DNA of 64,000 bases from Pelodictyon luteolum. GTDB taxonomy: Bacteria; Bacteroidota; Chlorobiia; Chlorobiales; Chlorobiaceae. The notes beneath the pieces are model-generated. The model was not told where the DNA came from, did no database searches, and saw only the letters and a list, made by a program, of their open reading frames with translations. Each line of letters opens with the position of its first letter. Position 1 is the stretch's first letter. The translations under genes and the position numbers were made by a program. The stretch is from contig DYNE01000004.1 in the NCBI GenBank assembly GCA_020721225.1, positions 21,001-85,000 on the forward strand. Direction: 5' to 3'. This document shows positions 53,988 through 63,389 of the stretch, one piece after another.

Positions 53988-55397
53988 ATGGGAAAAACCG
54001 TTCGTGACGAATCTGCCGCAAGTGCTTACTGGGCCGCGGTCAATACGTTCTGCGCACTCAGAAACGTTCATGTCGTAGCCGATGCTCCGGTTGGGTGTTA
54101 CAATCTTGTAGGGGTTGCCGTAATGGACTATACCGATGCAATCCCCTACCTCGAAAACTTCACCCCTACCAGCCTGACCGAAAAAGAAATCTCATCTTCG
54201 GGAAGCGCGGAAGTCGTCTGCGACACCCTTGCCAAACTTGCTGATAGCGATAAACAACTTATTCTGGTATCGAGCGCAGAGAGTGAAATGATCGGCAGCG
54301 ATCATGAGCGAATGCTGAAAATGCAGTTCCCCGGCGTAAGATTTTTCCCTTCCGACTCTCTCGGCCAGAATGAATGGCAGGGACGCGACAGGGCGTTGAG
54401 GTGGCTGTTCGATCAGTTCGACGACAAAAAACCTGCCACGATCGAAAAAGGAACCGTCAGCATAATCGGCCCCACCTACGGATGTTTCAACAGCCCCTCC
54501 GACCTTGCCGAAGTCAAGCGCCTTATTTCCGGCACCGGAGCCAGAATTCGCCATATCTATCCGTTCGAAAGTGACCTGGGAGACATCTCCGACCTGAAAA
54601 ACTCGGAAGTCATTGTGGTGATGTACCGGGAATTCGGCAGCGATCTTGCCTCCGTACTGGGACGTCCGGTGCTTTACGCTCCGTTCGGCATCGAGGAAAC
54701 CCGTCGCTTCATTCTTGAGATCGGCCGTCTGACCGGCAATGAGGATTCCTCTGCGGCATTTCTGGAGGAGGAGAAACGCTCTATACTGAAACCGGTATGG
54801 GATCTCTGGAGAGGACCCCAGGCGGAGTGGTTTCCGACAGTCCGTTTCGGTGTAACCGCCGGAAAAAGTTATGCGCTCGGACTCGAAACCTTTCTTTCCA
54901 AAGAGATGGGAATGCAGTGTCTCTTCAGCCACGACACCACGGAAACCGATAACACACTCCTGCGCGACGAGATCATGGCAAAACAGCCGCAGTTCCTTTT
55001 CGGGCGCATGGCAGACAAAATCTATCTTGCCGAACTTGACGCAAAAACCCGCTTCATTCCGGCAGGATTTCCCGGTCCGATTGTACGCAGAGCCCTCGGG
55101 ACTCCTTTCATGGGCCACAGCGGAGCAGTCTGGCTCCTGCAGGAAATCGTCAATTCGCTCTACGATATGCTTTTTAATTTCCTTCCCATACAGAAGCGCA
55201 CCGGAGAGACCGAAGAACCCCGGATCAAGATGAACTGGAGCAGCGAAGCAGAATCGCTGCTCGATGCAATGGTTAAAAAAGCCCCTTTCATCAGCCAGAT
55301 ATCCTTTGGACGCGAACTGAAAAAGAAAGCAGAGAGCCTTGCCCGTAAAACAGGAGAAAAAAGTGTAACCGTCGAACTGCTCCGGAAAATGACCTGA
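53988..55397 (+). CDS. bchZ: Chlorophyllide a reductase subunit Z
   Basis: With BchX and BchY it reduces ring B of chlorophyllide a in bacteriochlorophyll a synthesis. 469 residues. The N-terminus AYWAAVNTFCALRNVHVVAD, then APVGCYNL with C37, the expected fourth cysteine of the cluster shared with BchY, and DYTDAIPYLENFTPTSLTEKE match BchZ rather than BchB, which begins differently. GPTYGCFNSPSDLAE (C166) and the C-terminal helical domain (MNWSSEAESLLDAMVKKAPF) of nitrogenase-like reductases are seen. bchX and bchY are not adjacent in this window. It lies 31 bp after nagZ and 208 bp before thrS. Confidence 0.92.
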   Translation: MGKTVRDESAASAYWAAVNTFCALRNVHVVADAPVGCYNLVGVAVMDYTDAIPYLENFTPTSLTEKEISSSGSAEVVCDTLAKLADSDKQLILVSSAESEMIGSDHERMLKMQFPGVRFFPSDSLGQNEWQGRDRALRWLFDQFDDKKPATIEKGTVSIIGPTYGCFNSPSDLAEVKRLISGTGARIRHIYPFESDLGDISDLKNSEVIVVMYREFGSDLASVLGRPVLYAPFGIEETRRFILEIGRLTGNEDSSAAFLEEEKRSILKPVWDLWRGPQAEWFPTVRFGVTAGKSYALGLETFLSKEMGMQCLFSHDTTETDNTLLRDEIMAKQPQFLFGRMADKIYLAELDAKTRFIPAGFPGPIVRRALGTPFMGHSGAVWLLQEIVNSLYDMLFNFLPIQKRTGETEEPRIKMNWSSEAESLLDAMVKKAPFISQISFGRELKKKAESLARKTGEKSVTVELLRKMT

Positions 55398-55605
55398 TTT
55401 TGTTTTTTTCGAATTTTATTTGTATAGTTAAGATCCACATAACGGAAACGGGGATTACCGAAAAAAAACCGGTCAGCCCCCCCGTCCGTGTAGTACTGAC
55501 AAAAAGAGGCTGAACAGAATATCAATCGTCTCTCCTTTCGGAGAGATATCGCGTTGCTTCGGAAAGTAATCCGGCAGCGCAGCATGACGAAACGACAACA
55601 ACAGC

Positions 55606-57579
55606 ATGTCCGACATACAGGAACAGCAGGCTTCAATAGCCATAACCCTGCCTGACGGGACGGTAAGAAACGTTCCCTCCGGAAGCAGCGGTTTTGATAT
55701 TGCACTCTCTATCGGCAAACGGCTTGCCGACGATGCCCTTGCCGTTACGGTCAACGGTAAACCGTCGGATCTCCACGCGCCCCTTCTCTGCGATGCAAAC
55801 ATAGAAATCGTCACTTTCGACTCGCAACTCGGAAGAGATATTTTCTGGCACACCGCGAGCCATATCATGGCGCAGGCAATAGAAGAGATCTTCCCTGGCA
55901 GCCGCTTCGGTGCCGGCCCGGCGACGGAACAGGGTTTTTATTACGACGTAGCTTCGGAGCACCGTTTCCGCGAGGAAGACCTCCGGGCAATCGAGCAGAA
56001 AATGCTTGAAATTGCCAAACGGAATATCATGCTTCAGCGCGAAGAGATGAACCGCGCCGACGCCATCGCATATTTCACCAGCGTGCGTAACGATCCATAC
56101 AAGGTAGAAATCCTCGAAGATACCCTGAAAAATGTCGATACCGTATCGCTCTACCATCAGGGCGATTTCGCCGACCTCTGCACAGGTCCGCATCTGCCTT
56201 CGACATCCAAACTCAAAGCGGTACTCCTCTTGAATATCTCCTCGTCCTACTGGCGCGGTGATTCGTCAAGAGAGAACATGCAGCGAATCTACGGCATCGC
56301 TTTTCCCTCGGATAAACTCCTCAAGGAACATATCGCACGTCTGGAAGAGGCAAAACGCAGGGATCACCGCAAACTCGGTACGGAACTCGAACTCTTCATG
56401 CTCTCGCCGGAAATCGGGAGCGGACTGCCGGTCTGGCTGCCGAAAGGCGCTATCATCCGCAGCGAGCTCGAAACGTTCCTCAAGGAAGAACAGCGGAAAC
56501 GCGGCTACCTTCCGGTTTATACGCCGCATATCGGGAATATCGAACTGTATAAGCGATCAGGTCACTATCCATATTACAGCGATTCGCAGTTCCCTCCTCT
56601 GACCTATCATGACGAGGATGGAAAGCAGGAGCAGTATCTGCTCAAGCCGATGAACTGTCCGCACCATCATCTTATCTACAGCTCGAAGTTGCGTAGCTAC
56701 CGCGATCTGCCGATCCGCCTTACAGAGTTCGGAACGGTTTACCGTCACGAACAATCGGGGGAACTGAACGGCCTTGTTCGGGCAAGAGGTTTCACCCAGG
56801 ACGATTCACATATATACTGCACTCCTGACCAGCTTGTCGATGAAATCTGCAATGCCATCGATCTGACACAGTTTGTTTTCGGTACTCTTGGATTCTCGGA
56901 AGTGCAGACCCGTCTTTCAATGCACGACCCGGCCAACCAGCAAAAATACGGAGGCACCGCCGAAATCTGGGAACAGGCCGAGAAAGACGTACGCGAAGCA
57001 GCAGACCGTATGGGTATCGACTACTTTATCGGCATCGGAGAAGCGAGTTTCTACGGCCCTAAAATAGACTTTATCGTGCGTGACGCCCTCGGGCGCAAAT
57101 GGCAGCTCGGAACCGTCCAGGTTGACTACGTCATGCCGGAACGGTTCGACTTGAGCTATATCGGCAGCGATGGTCAAAAACACCGTCCGGTAGTTATTCA
57201 CCGAGCGCCGTTCGGTTCGATGGAACGCTTTATCGGAGTGTTGATCGAGCATACCGCAGGCAATTTCCCGCTCTGGCTGGCTCCTGTTCAGGCCGTGGTT
57301 CTCCCCATAGCAGAAGAGGTGCACGACTATGCAAAAACCATTCATGCGGCTCTTATTGCCGCAGGAATTCGCGCTGAAATCGATACCAGAAATGAAAAAA
57401 TCGGCAGAAAGATTCGCGAAGCCGAGATCGGAAAAATTCCATGTATGATTATTGTCGGGCAGAAGGAACGCGATAGCGAAGAGATTTCGCTTCGCCGCCA
57501 CCGTTCCGGCGACATGGGCAGCTTTACGGTTCCCGGACTTATCGACATACTTAAAAAGGAAATATCGGAGAGAACCTGA
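55606..57579 (+). CDS. thrS: Threonyl-tRNA synthetase
   Basis: 657 residues: N-terminal TGS domain (ITLPDGTVRNVPSG), the editing domain with the HxxxH-type HTASHIMAQAI and CTGPHLPSTS, then the class II core (LPKGAIIRSELETFLKEEQ; MNCPHHHLIY; FGTVYRHEQSGELNGLVRAR with motif 2; RAPFGSMERFIGVLIEH motif 3) and the C-terminal anticodon-binding domain. Zinc ligands: C in MNCPHHH and the His later in the core. Starts the thrS-infC-rpmI-rplT-pheS cluster. Confidence 0.97.
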   Translation: MSDIQEQQASIAITLPDGTVRNVPSGSSGFDIALSIGKRLADDALAVTVNGKPSDLHAPLLCDANIEIVTFDSQLGRDIFWHTASHIMAQAIEEIFPGSRFGAGPATEQGFYYDVASEHRFREEDLRAIEQKMLEIAKRNIMLQREEMNRADAIAYFTSVRNDPYKVEILEDTLKNVDTVSLYHQGDFADLCTGPHLPSTSKLKAVLLLNISSSYWRGDSSRENMQRIYGIAFPSDKLLKEHIARLEEAKRRDHRKLGTELELFMLSPEIGSGLPVWLPKGAIIRSELETFLKEEQRKRGYLPVYTPHIGNIELYKRSGHYPYYSDSQFPPLTYHDEDGKQEQYLLKPMNCPHHHLIYSSKLRSYRDLPIRLTEFGTVYRHEQSGELNGLVRARGFTQDDSHIYCTPDQLVDEICNAIDLTQFVFGTLGFSEVQTRLSMHDPANQQKYGGTAEIWEQAEKDVREAADRMGIDYFIGIGEASFYGPKIDFIVRDALGRKWQLGTVQVDYVMPERFDLSYIGSDGQKHRPVVIHRAPFGSMERFIGVLIEHTAGNFPLWLAPVQAVVLPIAEEVHDYAKTIHAALIAAGIRAEIDTRNEKIGRKIREAEIGKIPCMIIVGQKERDSEEISLRRHRSGDMGSFTVPGLIDILKKEISERT

Positions 57580-57602
57580 TTTTTTAAACCAATGCTGATC
57601 TC

Positions 57603-58250
57603 ATGAAGAAACAGAAGACGACGACTCAGAAGCCGAAACTCACCTACCGGGTCAACGAACAGATCCGTGTTCCGGAAGTGCGTATTGTCTTTCAGGATGG
57701 CACCCAACAGGTCATGAAAACCATCGAGGCAAGACGTATGGCTGAAGATCGGAATCTCGACCTTATCGAAGTGCAGCCCAATGCGGAACCCCCGGTATGT
57801 AAACTGGACAATCTGGGCAAGCTTCTCTTTAAAATGGACAAAAGGGATAAAGACCTCAAGAAAAAACAGAAAACCACAACGCTCAAGGAGCTGCGGTTTC
57901 ATCCCAATACCGACAAGCACGACTTTGATTTCAAGACGGCCCACCTCGAGGAGTTTCTGCGAAAAGGCAACCGGGTACGGGCAACGATCGTCTTTCTCGG
58001 ACGCTCGATTATCTATAAGGATAAAGGTCTTGAACTTGCTGAACGCCTGACAGAACGGCTCAGCTGCGTCAGCAATCGGGATGGCGACCCTAAATTCGAA
58101 GGAAAAAAGCTTTTTGTCTATTTCGAGCCCGACAAGAAAAAAATTGATGCCTTCGAAAGAATAAAAGCAAAAACAAGCGGTCCGGCACTGACCCCGGCAC
58201 TGGCACCTGCTCCTGTACCGGCACCCGAACAGAAAGATACGCCGGAATAG
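57603..58250 (+). CDS. infC: Translation initiation factor IF-3
   Basis: 215 residues, longer than the usual ~180. Both domains are complete: N-terminal ([39 protein letters not shown]) and C-terminal ([40 protein letters not shown]). The final ~25 residues ([14 protein letters not shown]) are an Ala/Pro tail not found in E. coli IF-3. Start is an ordinary ATG (57603), not the rare AUU of enteric infC. Follows thrS by 23 bp. Confidence 0.96.
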   Translation: MKKQKTTTQKPKLTYRVNEQIRVPEVRIVFQDGTQQVMKTIEARRMAEDRNLDLIEVQPNAEPPVCKLDNLGKLLFKMDKRDKDLKKKQKTTTLKELRFHPNTDKHDFDFKTAHLEEFLRKGNRVRATIVFLGRSIIYKDKGLELAERLTERLSCVSNRDGDPKFEGKKLFVYFEPDKKKIDAFERIKAKTSGPALTPALAPAPVPAPEQKDTPE

Positions 58251-58282
58251 ACTCTTTTTTTATAAAAACAAATGAGACGATC

Positions 58283-58477
58283 ATGCCTAAAATGAAATCA
58301 CACCGCGGAGCATGCAAGCGATTCAAAGCTACTGCATCCGGAAAAATCAAGCGTGAACGAATGAACGGTTCACACAATCTTGAGAAGAAAAACAGAAAAC
58401 GTACACGCCGCCTGCACCAGTCAACCATACTTGACGGAACAAAGGAAAAGCAGATCAAGCGGATGATACTTGGATAA
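58283..58477 (+). CDS. rpmI: 50S ribosomal protein L35
   Basis: 64 residues: MPKMKSHRGACKRFKATASG then KIKRERMNGSHNLEKKNRKR, the full L35 pattern. Lies between infC (32 bp) and rplT (26 bp). Confidence 0.96.
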   Translation: MPKMKSHRGACKRFKATASGKIKRERMNGSHNLEKKNRKRTRRLHQSTILDGTKEKQIKRMILG

Positions 58478-58503
58478 ATCGTTAACCTTAATTTTAGAGA
58501 CCA

Positions 58504-58851
58504 ATGCCTAAAGCAAATAATGCCGTCGCATCACGCGCACGGAGAAAAAGAATTCTCAAGAAAGCAAAAGGATTCTGGGGATCACGCGGAAATATTCTGA
58601 CCGTCGTAAAACATGCCGTCGATAAAGCAGAACAGTACGCCTACCGCGACCGCAGGGCGAAAAAACGCACCTTCCGCTCTCTCTGGATCATGCGTATCAA
58701 TGCTGCGGCTCGTCTCAACGGCACAACATATTCCAGACTTGTCGATGCCATGAGCAAGAAAAGCGTCGAAATCGACCGCAAGGTTCTGGCGGAAATTGCC
58801 GTGAAAGACCCTGCGGCATTTACACAGATTGTCAAATCAGTAATCGATTAA
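58504..58851 (+). CDS. rplT: 50S ribosomal protein L20
   Basis: 115 residues: [60 protein letters not shown]20 represses the rpmI-rplT pair in other bacteria; no operator structure was resolved here. pheS starts 17 bp downstream. Confidence 0.97.
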   Translation: MPKANNAVASRARRKRILKKAKGFWGSRGNILTVVKHAVDKAEQYAYRDRRAKKRTFRSLWIMRINAAARLNGTTYSRLVDAMSKKSVEIDRKVLAEIAVKDPAAFTQIVKSVID

Positions 58852-58868
58852 GCATTACCCCGCTTTTC

Positions 58869-59894
58869 ATGGAAGATGCCATTCGCTGTCTGCAGCAGGA
58901 AATCTCTGACTTCGGGATCCAGAGCAATAAGGATCTCGAAGCGTTCAGACTTAAATACACTGTTCGCAAAGGCCTCATTGCCGATCTTTTCGGACAGCTT
59001 AAAACGGTTGCTCCGGATGAACGGCCACGAATAGGCCAGCTGCTCAATACGCTCAAAAAAAATGCCGACGAAAAACTGACAGCAGCAGAAACGGCCTTCT
59101 CCGCACAAGCCGACAAAAAGGCGCCCGCTCTGGATCTTACCCTGCCGGGAAGACGGCATTACACCGGCAGCGAACATCCCGTGCAGAAGGTACTGGGCGA
59201 CATGAAGCAGATCTTTCACGCAATGGGCTTCAGCATTGCAACCGGACCGGAACTTGAACTTGACCGGTATAACTTCGACCTGCTGAACTTTCCGCCCGAC
59301 CATCCTGCTCGTGATATGCAGGATACCTTTTTTATCACAAGGGGCAACCCTTCCGGCGATGTGCTGCTGAGAACCCACACCTCGCCGGTACAGGTAAGGG
59401 TCATGCTCGACAACCCTCCGCCCATACGCGTCATCTGCCCCGGTAAAGTCTATCGAAACGAAGCCATCAGCTCCCGGAGCTATTGCGTCTTCCATCAGCT
59501 TGAAGGGCTCTATATCGATAAAAACGTCTCCTTTGCCGATTTGAAAGCCACGATCTTTTCATTTGCCCGACAGATGTTCGGCAAAGATGTAAAACTGCGT
59601 TTCAGACCGAGCTTTTTCCCCTTTACCGAACCCTCTGCAGAGGTCGATGTAACCTGTTATCTCTGTGGAGGAAAAGGGTGCCGCGTCTGCAAGAAATCGG
59701 GATGGCTGGAAATAATGGGTTGCGGCATGGTGCATCCCAACGTCATGCGCGACTGCGGTATAGATCCTGAAGTCTGGTCAGGTTACGCTTTCGGGATGGG
59801 TGTTGATCGGACGGTACTGCTCCGTTATAAAATAGACGATATTCGCCTGCTTTTCGAAAACGATATCCGCATGCTTCGCCAGTTCCCGGCCTGA
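58869..59894 (+). CDS. pheS: Phenylalanyl-tRNA synthetase alpha subunit
   Basis: 341 residues: N-terminal coiled coil (1-85), class II core with [31 protein letters not shown] [36 protein letters not shown] and [20 protein letters not shown] [33 protein letters not shown] insert has four Cys and may bind zinc. pheT, normally next, is not here: a long inverted repeat and minus-strand genes follow. Confidence 0.97.
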   Translation: MEDAIRCLQQEISDFGIQSNKDLEAFRLKYTVRKGLIADLFGQLKTVAPDERPRIGQLLNTLKKNADEKLTAAETAFSAQADKKAPALDLTLPGRRHYTGSEHPVQKVLGDMKQIFHAMGFSIATGPELELDRYNFDLLNFPPDHPARDMQDTFFITRGNPSGDVLLRTHTSPVQVRVMLDNPPPIRVICPGKVYRNEAISSRSYCVFHQLEGLYIDKNVSFADLKATIFSFARQMFGKDVKLRFRPSFFPFTEPSAEVDVTCYLCGGKGCRVCKKSGWLEIMGCGMVHPNVMRDCGIDPEVWSGYAFGMGVDRTVLLRYKIDDIRLLFENDIRMLRQFPA

Positions 59895-59943
59895 ACGCCG
59901 AAGAACGGTTTCAATACGGACAAGAAATTAAGCACGCTCGTCC

Positions 59944-59998
59944 TTCATATACCTAAAAACCTCCGGAAAAGAAGTTCGGAGGTTTTTAGGTATATGAA
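59944..59998. terminator. Perfect 22-bp inverted repeat after pheS, probable bidirectional terminator
   Basis: Arms 59944-59965 and 59977-59998 are exact reverse complements (core CTCCG/CGGAG, outer part A/T rich), loop of 11 nt. It lies between convergent pheS and the unknown gene at 60031. The T5 tract sits inside the stem rather than after it. A stem this long and perfect is unusual for a plain terminator. Confidence 0.75.
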
Positions 59999-60030
59999 AA
60001 CGTATTGAGAGCAAACCCTTCGTCAGTATC

Positions 60031-60423
60031 CTATTTATCTTTAAGCTGCTTTGTCCATGTTTCCATCGCTTCGTTCGCCGCAGGATTAGGCGCTTCAAGA
60101 AAGGTGATGACAAAAGAATTTTCAAGTTCAACCACACCAATCGAACGGGGTCTAACCGCAAGGACTCCGGGATTCGGCAACTCTTTTCCGAAACAGAACA
60201 GAATATTCTTTGCATCCCTGATACCGGGAGCTATAACGCCTTCGGCAAGTGAAGATGTATGCGCATAATGATCAAAAACACCGATATACTTAATTATCGG
60301 ATTGGCATCGATCCTCTCTTTATAACGGGCCAGAATATCATCTACCGTTTCACAGCTTGTTTCTGCCTTATCAAGCTCAAGAGTGTAGATAGGGTATTTC
60401 TCCTGCAATAGTGTCTGGATCAT
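60031..60423 (-). CDS. Small conserved-looking protein of unknown function
   Basis: 130 residues from ATG 60423 (MIQTLLQEKYPIYTLELDKA); a TTG at 60450 adds nine. Soluble, mixed alpha/beta, single Cys at two positions (SCETV; NILFCFGKELP). Runs of conserved-looking residues: GVFDHYAHTSSL, GVIAPGIRDAKNILFCFGK and PRSIGVVELENSFVITFLEAP. I do not recognise a named domain. Downstream of rplI but on its own transcript, since a strong hairpin (60541-60582) lies between them. Confidence 0.7.
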   Translation of the reverse strand: MIQTLLQEKYPIYTLELDKAETSCETVDDILARYKERIDANPIIKYIGVFDHYAHTSSLAEGVIAPGIRDAKNILFCFGKELPNPGVLAVRPRSIGVVELENSFVITFLEAPNPAANEAMETWTKQLKDK

Positions 60424-60540
60424 AGCGGCTTCCCTCTTTTTTGAGTTCAATGGTACTACTTACTGGACGACAGACCATAACAATGGAACATCGTCATACT
60501 TATTCTACAGCAGGAATAAGGAATTTCCAAAGCCGGCAAC

Positions 60541-60582
60541 AAAATAAGCTCCATGACAACAGAGTATCATGGAGCTTATTTT
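60541..60582 (-). terminator. Terminator of the rpsF-rplI operon
   Basis: Perfect 16-bp stem (60541-60556 with 60567-60582, 10-nt loop): the arm near the minus-strand 3' side ends in ATTTT. Lies 26 bp after the rplI stop. Confidence 0.85.
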
Positions 60583-60608
60583 TCAAATAACCGTTCTGAA
60601 AATACGGA

Positions 60609-61064
60609 TCAGGAGGCGGAAGATTCAGCTTCGACCTCGAAATTGACCTTTACGGTAACATCCATAAACAGCTTGGCATCTGCCTCGTATTTACCGAGAA
60701 GTTTAACCGGAGCTTCGAGGGTGATCTTCCGTCGATCGATCTCAACACCCTGGGCACTCAGAGCCTCGGCAATATCGGAAGAAGTAACCGTACCGAAAAG
60801 CTTGCCCGATTCGCCGGCCTTCGCATAAACCTTGAGGGTCATCTGCTCGATCTTCTGTGCGAGATCACGGGCGTTCTTCCTCTGCTGTTCTATTTTTTTC
60901 GCCTGCTGCTTCTTTTCAGTCTCAAGCGCTTTGAGCGTCCCTTCCGTCGCTCTTATAGCCATTCCCTGAGGGATCAGGTAGTTGTTCGCATAACCGTTCT
61001 TTACAGCAACAACATCGCCTGCATCACCAAGGGCAGCCACATCTTTTCTTAAAATGATTTTCAC
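60609..61064 (-). CDS. rplI: 50S ribosomal protein L9
   Basis: 151 residues: [40 protein letters not shown], a long central helix ([20 protein letters not shown]) and the C-terminal rRNA-binding domain ([20 protein letters not shown]). Last gene of rpsF-ssb-rpsR-rplI. Confidence 0.96.
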   Translation of the reverse strand: MKIILRKDVAALGDAGDVVAVKNGYANNYLIPQGMAIRATEGTLKALETEKKQQAKKIEQQRKNARDLAQKIEQMTLKVYAKAGESGKLFGTVTSSDIAEALSAQGVEIDRRKITLEAPVKLLGKYEADAKLFMDVTVKVNFEVEAESSAS

Positions 61065-61101
61065 TGCTTAGCTTCCTCGTTTCGATAAATTGCAAAATTG
61101 T

Positions 61102-61365
61102 TTATTTGTATTCGTCTGCAACATAGGGAATTACAGCAAGAAACCTTGCCCATTTCACGGAATGGGTCAACAGGTTCTGATCTTTTGCCGAAAGCCCTGT
61201 GATGCGGCGGGGAATGATTTTACCCTGATCGTTGATAAAGCGTTTCAGTTTGCGTTCATCACGGTAGTCAAAAAACACGACCTGATTTTTTGATACTTTC
61301 TTTTTGGAAGCCAAAGCGTTTCCTAACGATTTGTTTCCCTGTACATGTGTAGGTTTTTGTCTCAT
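61102..61365 (-). CDS. rpsR: 30S ribosomal protein S18
   Basis: 87 residues: a basic N-terminus (RQKPTHVQGNKSLGN), then QVVFFDYRDERKLKRFINDQ, GKIIPRRITGLSAKDQNLL and THSVKWARFLAVIPYV. The Cys pairs of zinc-binding S18 are absent. 37 bp separate it from rplI. Confidence 0.95.
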   Translation of the reverse strand: MRQKPTHVQGNKSLGNALASKKKVSKNQVVFFDYRDERKLKRFINDQGKIIPRRITGLSAKDQNLLTHSVKWARFLAVIPYVADEYK

Positions 61366-61403
61366 AAGTGTTTCTTCAGAAAATGTTGCTTATCTCCCCT
61401 CAA

Positions 61404-61877
61404 TCAATCGGAAGAAAGATATTTATATTCGTAGATGTGTCCCGGATCATCATCGCTGATGTCCTCATGGTGAATTTCCTGACAATCATCCTCGATAAAG
61501 CCTTCATTATCCTCTTCGCCGTTCTTCTTCCTCTTGTTGAGGAACTGGATTCTTCTGGCCTTGATTTCGACAACTGTTCTGGACGATCCATCCTGGGCCT
61601 TCCATGTGCGGCTCTGCAATTCGCCATCGACAAGCACTGCAGAACTTTTTTTCAAATTATCACGGCAGCTTTCGGCAAGCTTGTTCCACGCAACGATACC
61701 GACATAGCATACATCTTCCTGCCACTGGTGATTGCTGTCGCGAAACCGTCTGTTGCATGCAATAGAAAAATTAACGACAGGTGTTCCACCTGAATTAGTC
61801 TGCCTGAATACAGGATCTTTTGTCAGATTACCCGCAATGATTACGCTATTGATCTCAGGCATTTTTAATTCAGCCAT
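61404..61877 (-). CDS. ssb: Single-stranded DNA-binding protein
   Basis: 157 residues. OB fold (1-108): INSVIIAGNLTKDPVFRQTN, VVNFSIACNRRFRD, YVGIVAWNKLAESC, LVDGELQSRTWKAQDG and TVVEIKARRIQFL. The C-terminal tail is acidic (ENGEEDNEGFIEDDCQE) but ends YEYKYLSSD, without the terminal DDDIPF-type tip that recruits partners in canonical SSB. It lies between rpsF and rpsR, the standard position. Confidence 0.93.
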   Translation of the reverse strand: MAELKMPEINSVIIAGNLTKDPVFRQTNSGGTPVVNFSIACNRRFRDSNHQWQEDVCYVGIVAWNKLAESCRDNLKKSSAVLVDGELQSRTWKAQDGSSRTVVEIKARRIQFLNKRKKNGEEDNEGFIEDDCQEIHHEDISDDDPGHIYEYKYLSSD

Positions 61878-61943
61878 AGCATCTTCTCCGTTTTATTCTC
61901 CATTGAATTCAGTTCCCGCCTGCATGTCCACGTAACCTGGCCG

Positions 61944-62345
61944 TCATTTCGCATCTTTTCCGGAGTCATCCGACTCTGCAGCGGCTGTATCTTCCGGACT
62001 TCCAATAACAACACTATACTTTTCAACTCTCTTGCGCATTTCAAGAAGTGCGCTTGTCAGGTGAATAATCAGATAACGGAGTAGATCTTCTTCGTAGCGG
62101 AGAACCTTTTCAACGGCACCGATAACCGGTGCAGCAGCGGTAAATTCGATATGAGCGTAATAACCGATAGTCTTCTTGTTGATCGGATATGCCGTTTTTC
62201 TTCTGCCTACCTCGAGGACACTGCTGATACTTCCACCTTTTTCGGTAATGACCCTCTGCACCATCTCCATTGCAGCAGCGATTGCTTCGTCCTGAAGCCC
62301 GCCGTCAATGATGACCGTGCATTCATAAAGTTTTGTTTTTTCCAT
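61944..62345 (-). CDS. rpsF: 30S ribosomal protein S6
   Basis: 133 residues: [40 protein letters not shown] and [15 protein letters not shown]. The C-terminus is acidic and low complexity ([16 protein letters not shown]). First gene of the operon; the 5' leader may carry S6:S18 control, but I could not resolve one by eye. Confidence 0.95.
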   Translation of the reverse strand: MEKTKLYECTVIIDGGLQDEAIAAAMEMVQRVITEKGGSISSVLEVGRRKTAYPINKKTIGYYAHIEFTAAAPVIGAVEKVLRYEEDLLRYLIIHLTSALLEMRKRVEKYSVVIGSPEDTAAAESDDSGKDAK

Positions 62346-62612
62346 AGCGCAAAGTCTGATAATGTTAGCTCTTCAGTTGCTTGCAAGAATGGCGGGAAAA
62401 CGGCATTGCGCAGACCGCTCCCCTCGGCATCATCATTTAGGAAAAATGACAATCACCACCTGCAAATTTGAACCTTAAAGGTAAGGCATTGGCCGCACTT
62501 TTCCAACGGTTAAAATCGGGCACTTGTGTTTTGTTTCGGAGCCCTTGAACGGCTCCGGACGCAGAGGTTTCGAGGGCAGGCTATCCTGCGCAACAGACCC
62601 GGCCGGAAGCTC

Positions 62613-63389
62613 TCAATGGGTATACTGAAGAGATAGTTCCAGAATTACCGGCGCATGATCCGAGCTTTTTTCCTCAAGATCGACAGAGGCAGCCGTCACT
62701 TTTGCGGCAAGTTCCGGGGAAAGATAGAAGCAATCTATCCTCCATCCGAGATTGCGTTCTCGAGCGGGTTTCCAGTATGGCCACCAGGTAAACAGATCCT
62801 CGGCGTCAGGATGCATATTCCTCATGATATCCTGAAGTCCGGATGCAATCTGGGCATCGATGGCAGCACGCTCCTCCGGCCTGAGTCCGACTGCCCCCGG
62901 CTTGTTCTGCGAACGATGCACATCTATGTCGCGGTGTGCGATATTCATATCGCCGGCAAGAATAACCTGCCGCCCCGAATCAAGCAGAGAGCAGATATAA
63001 AGCCGGAGTGAATCGAGGTAATCAAGCTTTATCCGATAGTGCTCGTCACTCTCCCCTCTGGGCACATACGTGCCGATAATCGTAAAATGCGTAGTGTGCA
63101 GAACACCAGTACGATTTTCAATATCGAAAGCGGGCACTTCCCATACGGCATCATCCGCCGTGCTGCTATCGCGCAGCAGGATACCGGTTCCACTGTACCC
63201 CTTTCGGACAGTCGAACCATTCCAGAATTTACGATATGCATCAAGATCGCTGATTGCCGGGGGAATCTCCTCTTCATGCGCCTTTACCTCCTGAAGCAGC
63301 AGAATATCCGGCTGATTCCGTAAAATCCATGCCTCAAGCGACGCTTTTCTGGCACGAATACCGTTGATATTCCATGATGCGATTTTCAT
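62613..63389 (-). CDS. xth: Exodeoxyribonuclease III / AP endonuclease
   Basis: Base-excision repair. 258 residues of the endonuclease/exonuclease/phosphatase fold: MKIASWNINGIRARKASLEA, LLLQEVK with the catalytic Glu, GDMNIAHRDIDVH, GWRIDCFYLSPEL and the final SSDHAPVILEL. The start overlaps the stop of the GT9 gene by 4 bp (63386-63389). A short hairpin (GGAGCC/GGCTCC near 62540-62558) follows it on the minus strand. Confidence 0.95.
   Translation of the reverse strand: MKIASWNINGIRARKASLEAWILRNQPDILLLQEVKAHEEEIPPAISDLDAYRKFWNGSTVRKGYSGTGILLRDSSTADDAVWEVPAFDIENRTGVLHTTHFTIIGTYVPRGESDEHYRIKLDYLDSLRLYICSLLDSGRQVILAGDMNIAHRDIDVHRSQNKPGAVGLRPEERAAIDAQIASGLQDIMRNMHPDAEDLFTWWPYWKPARERNLGWRIDCFYLSPELAAKVTAASVDLEEKSSDHAPVILELSLQYTH

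Noticed and set aside
53988..55397. Assignment as bchB (protochlorophyllide reductase)
   Set aside because: The N-terminal PVGCYNL and DYTDAIPY stretch fits BchZ; BchB has a different start and an Asp ligand.
62346..62612. Possible S6:S18 leader or small RNA between rpsF and xth
   Set aside because: Only a short GGAGCC/GGCTCC hairpin near 62540 is evident; no conserved motif could be recognised by eye.
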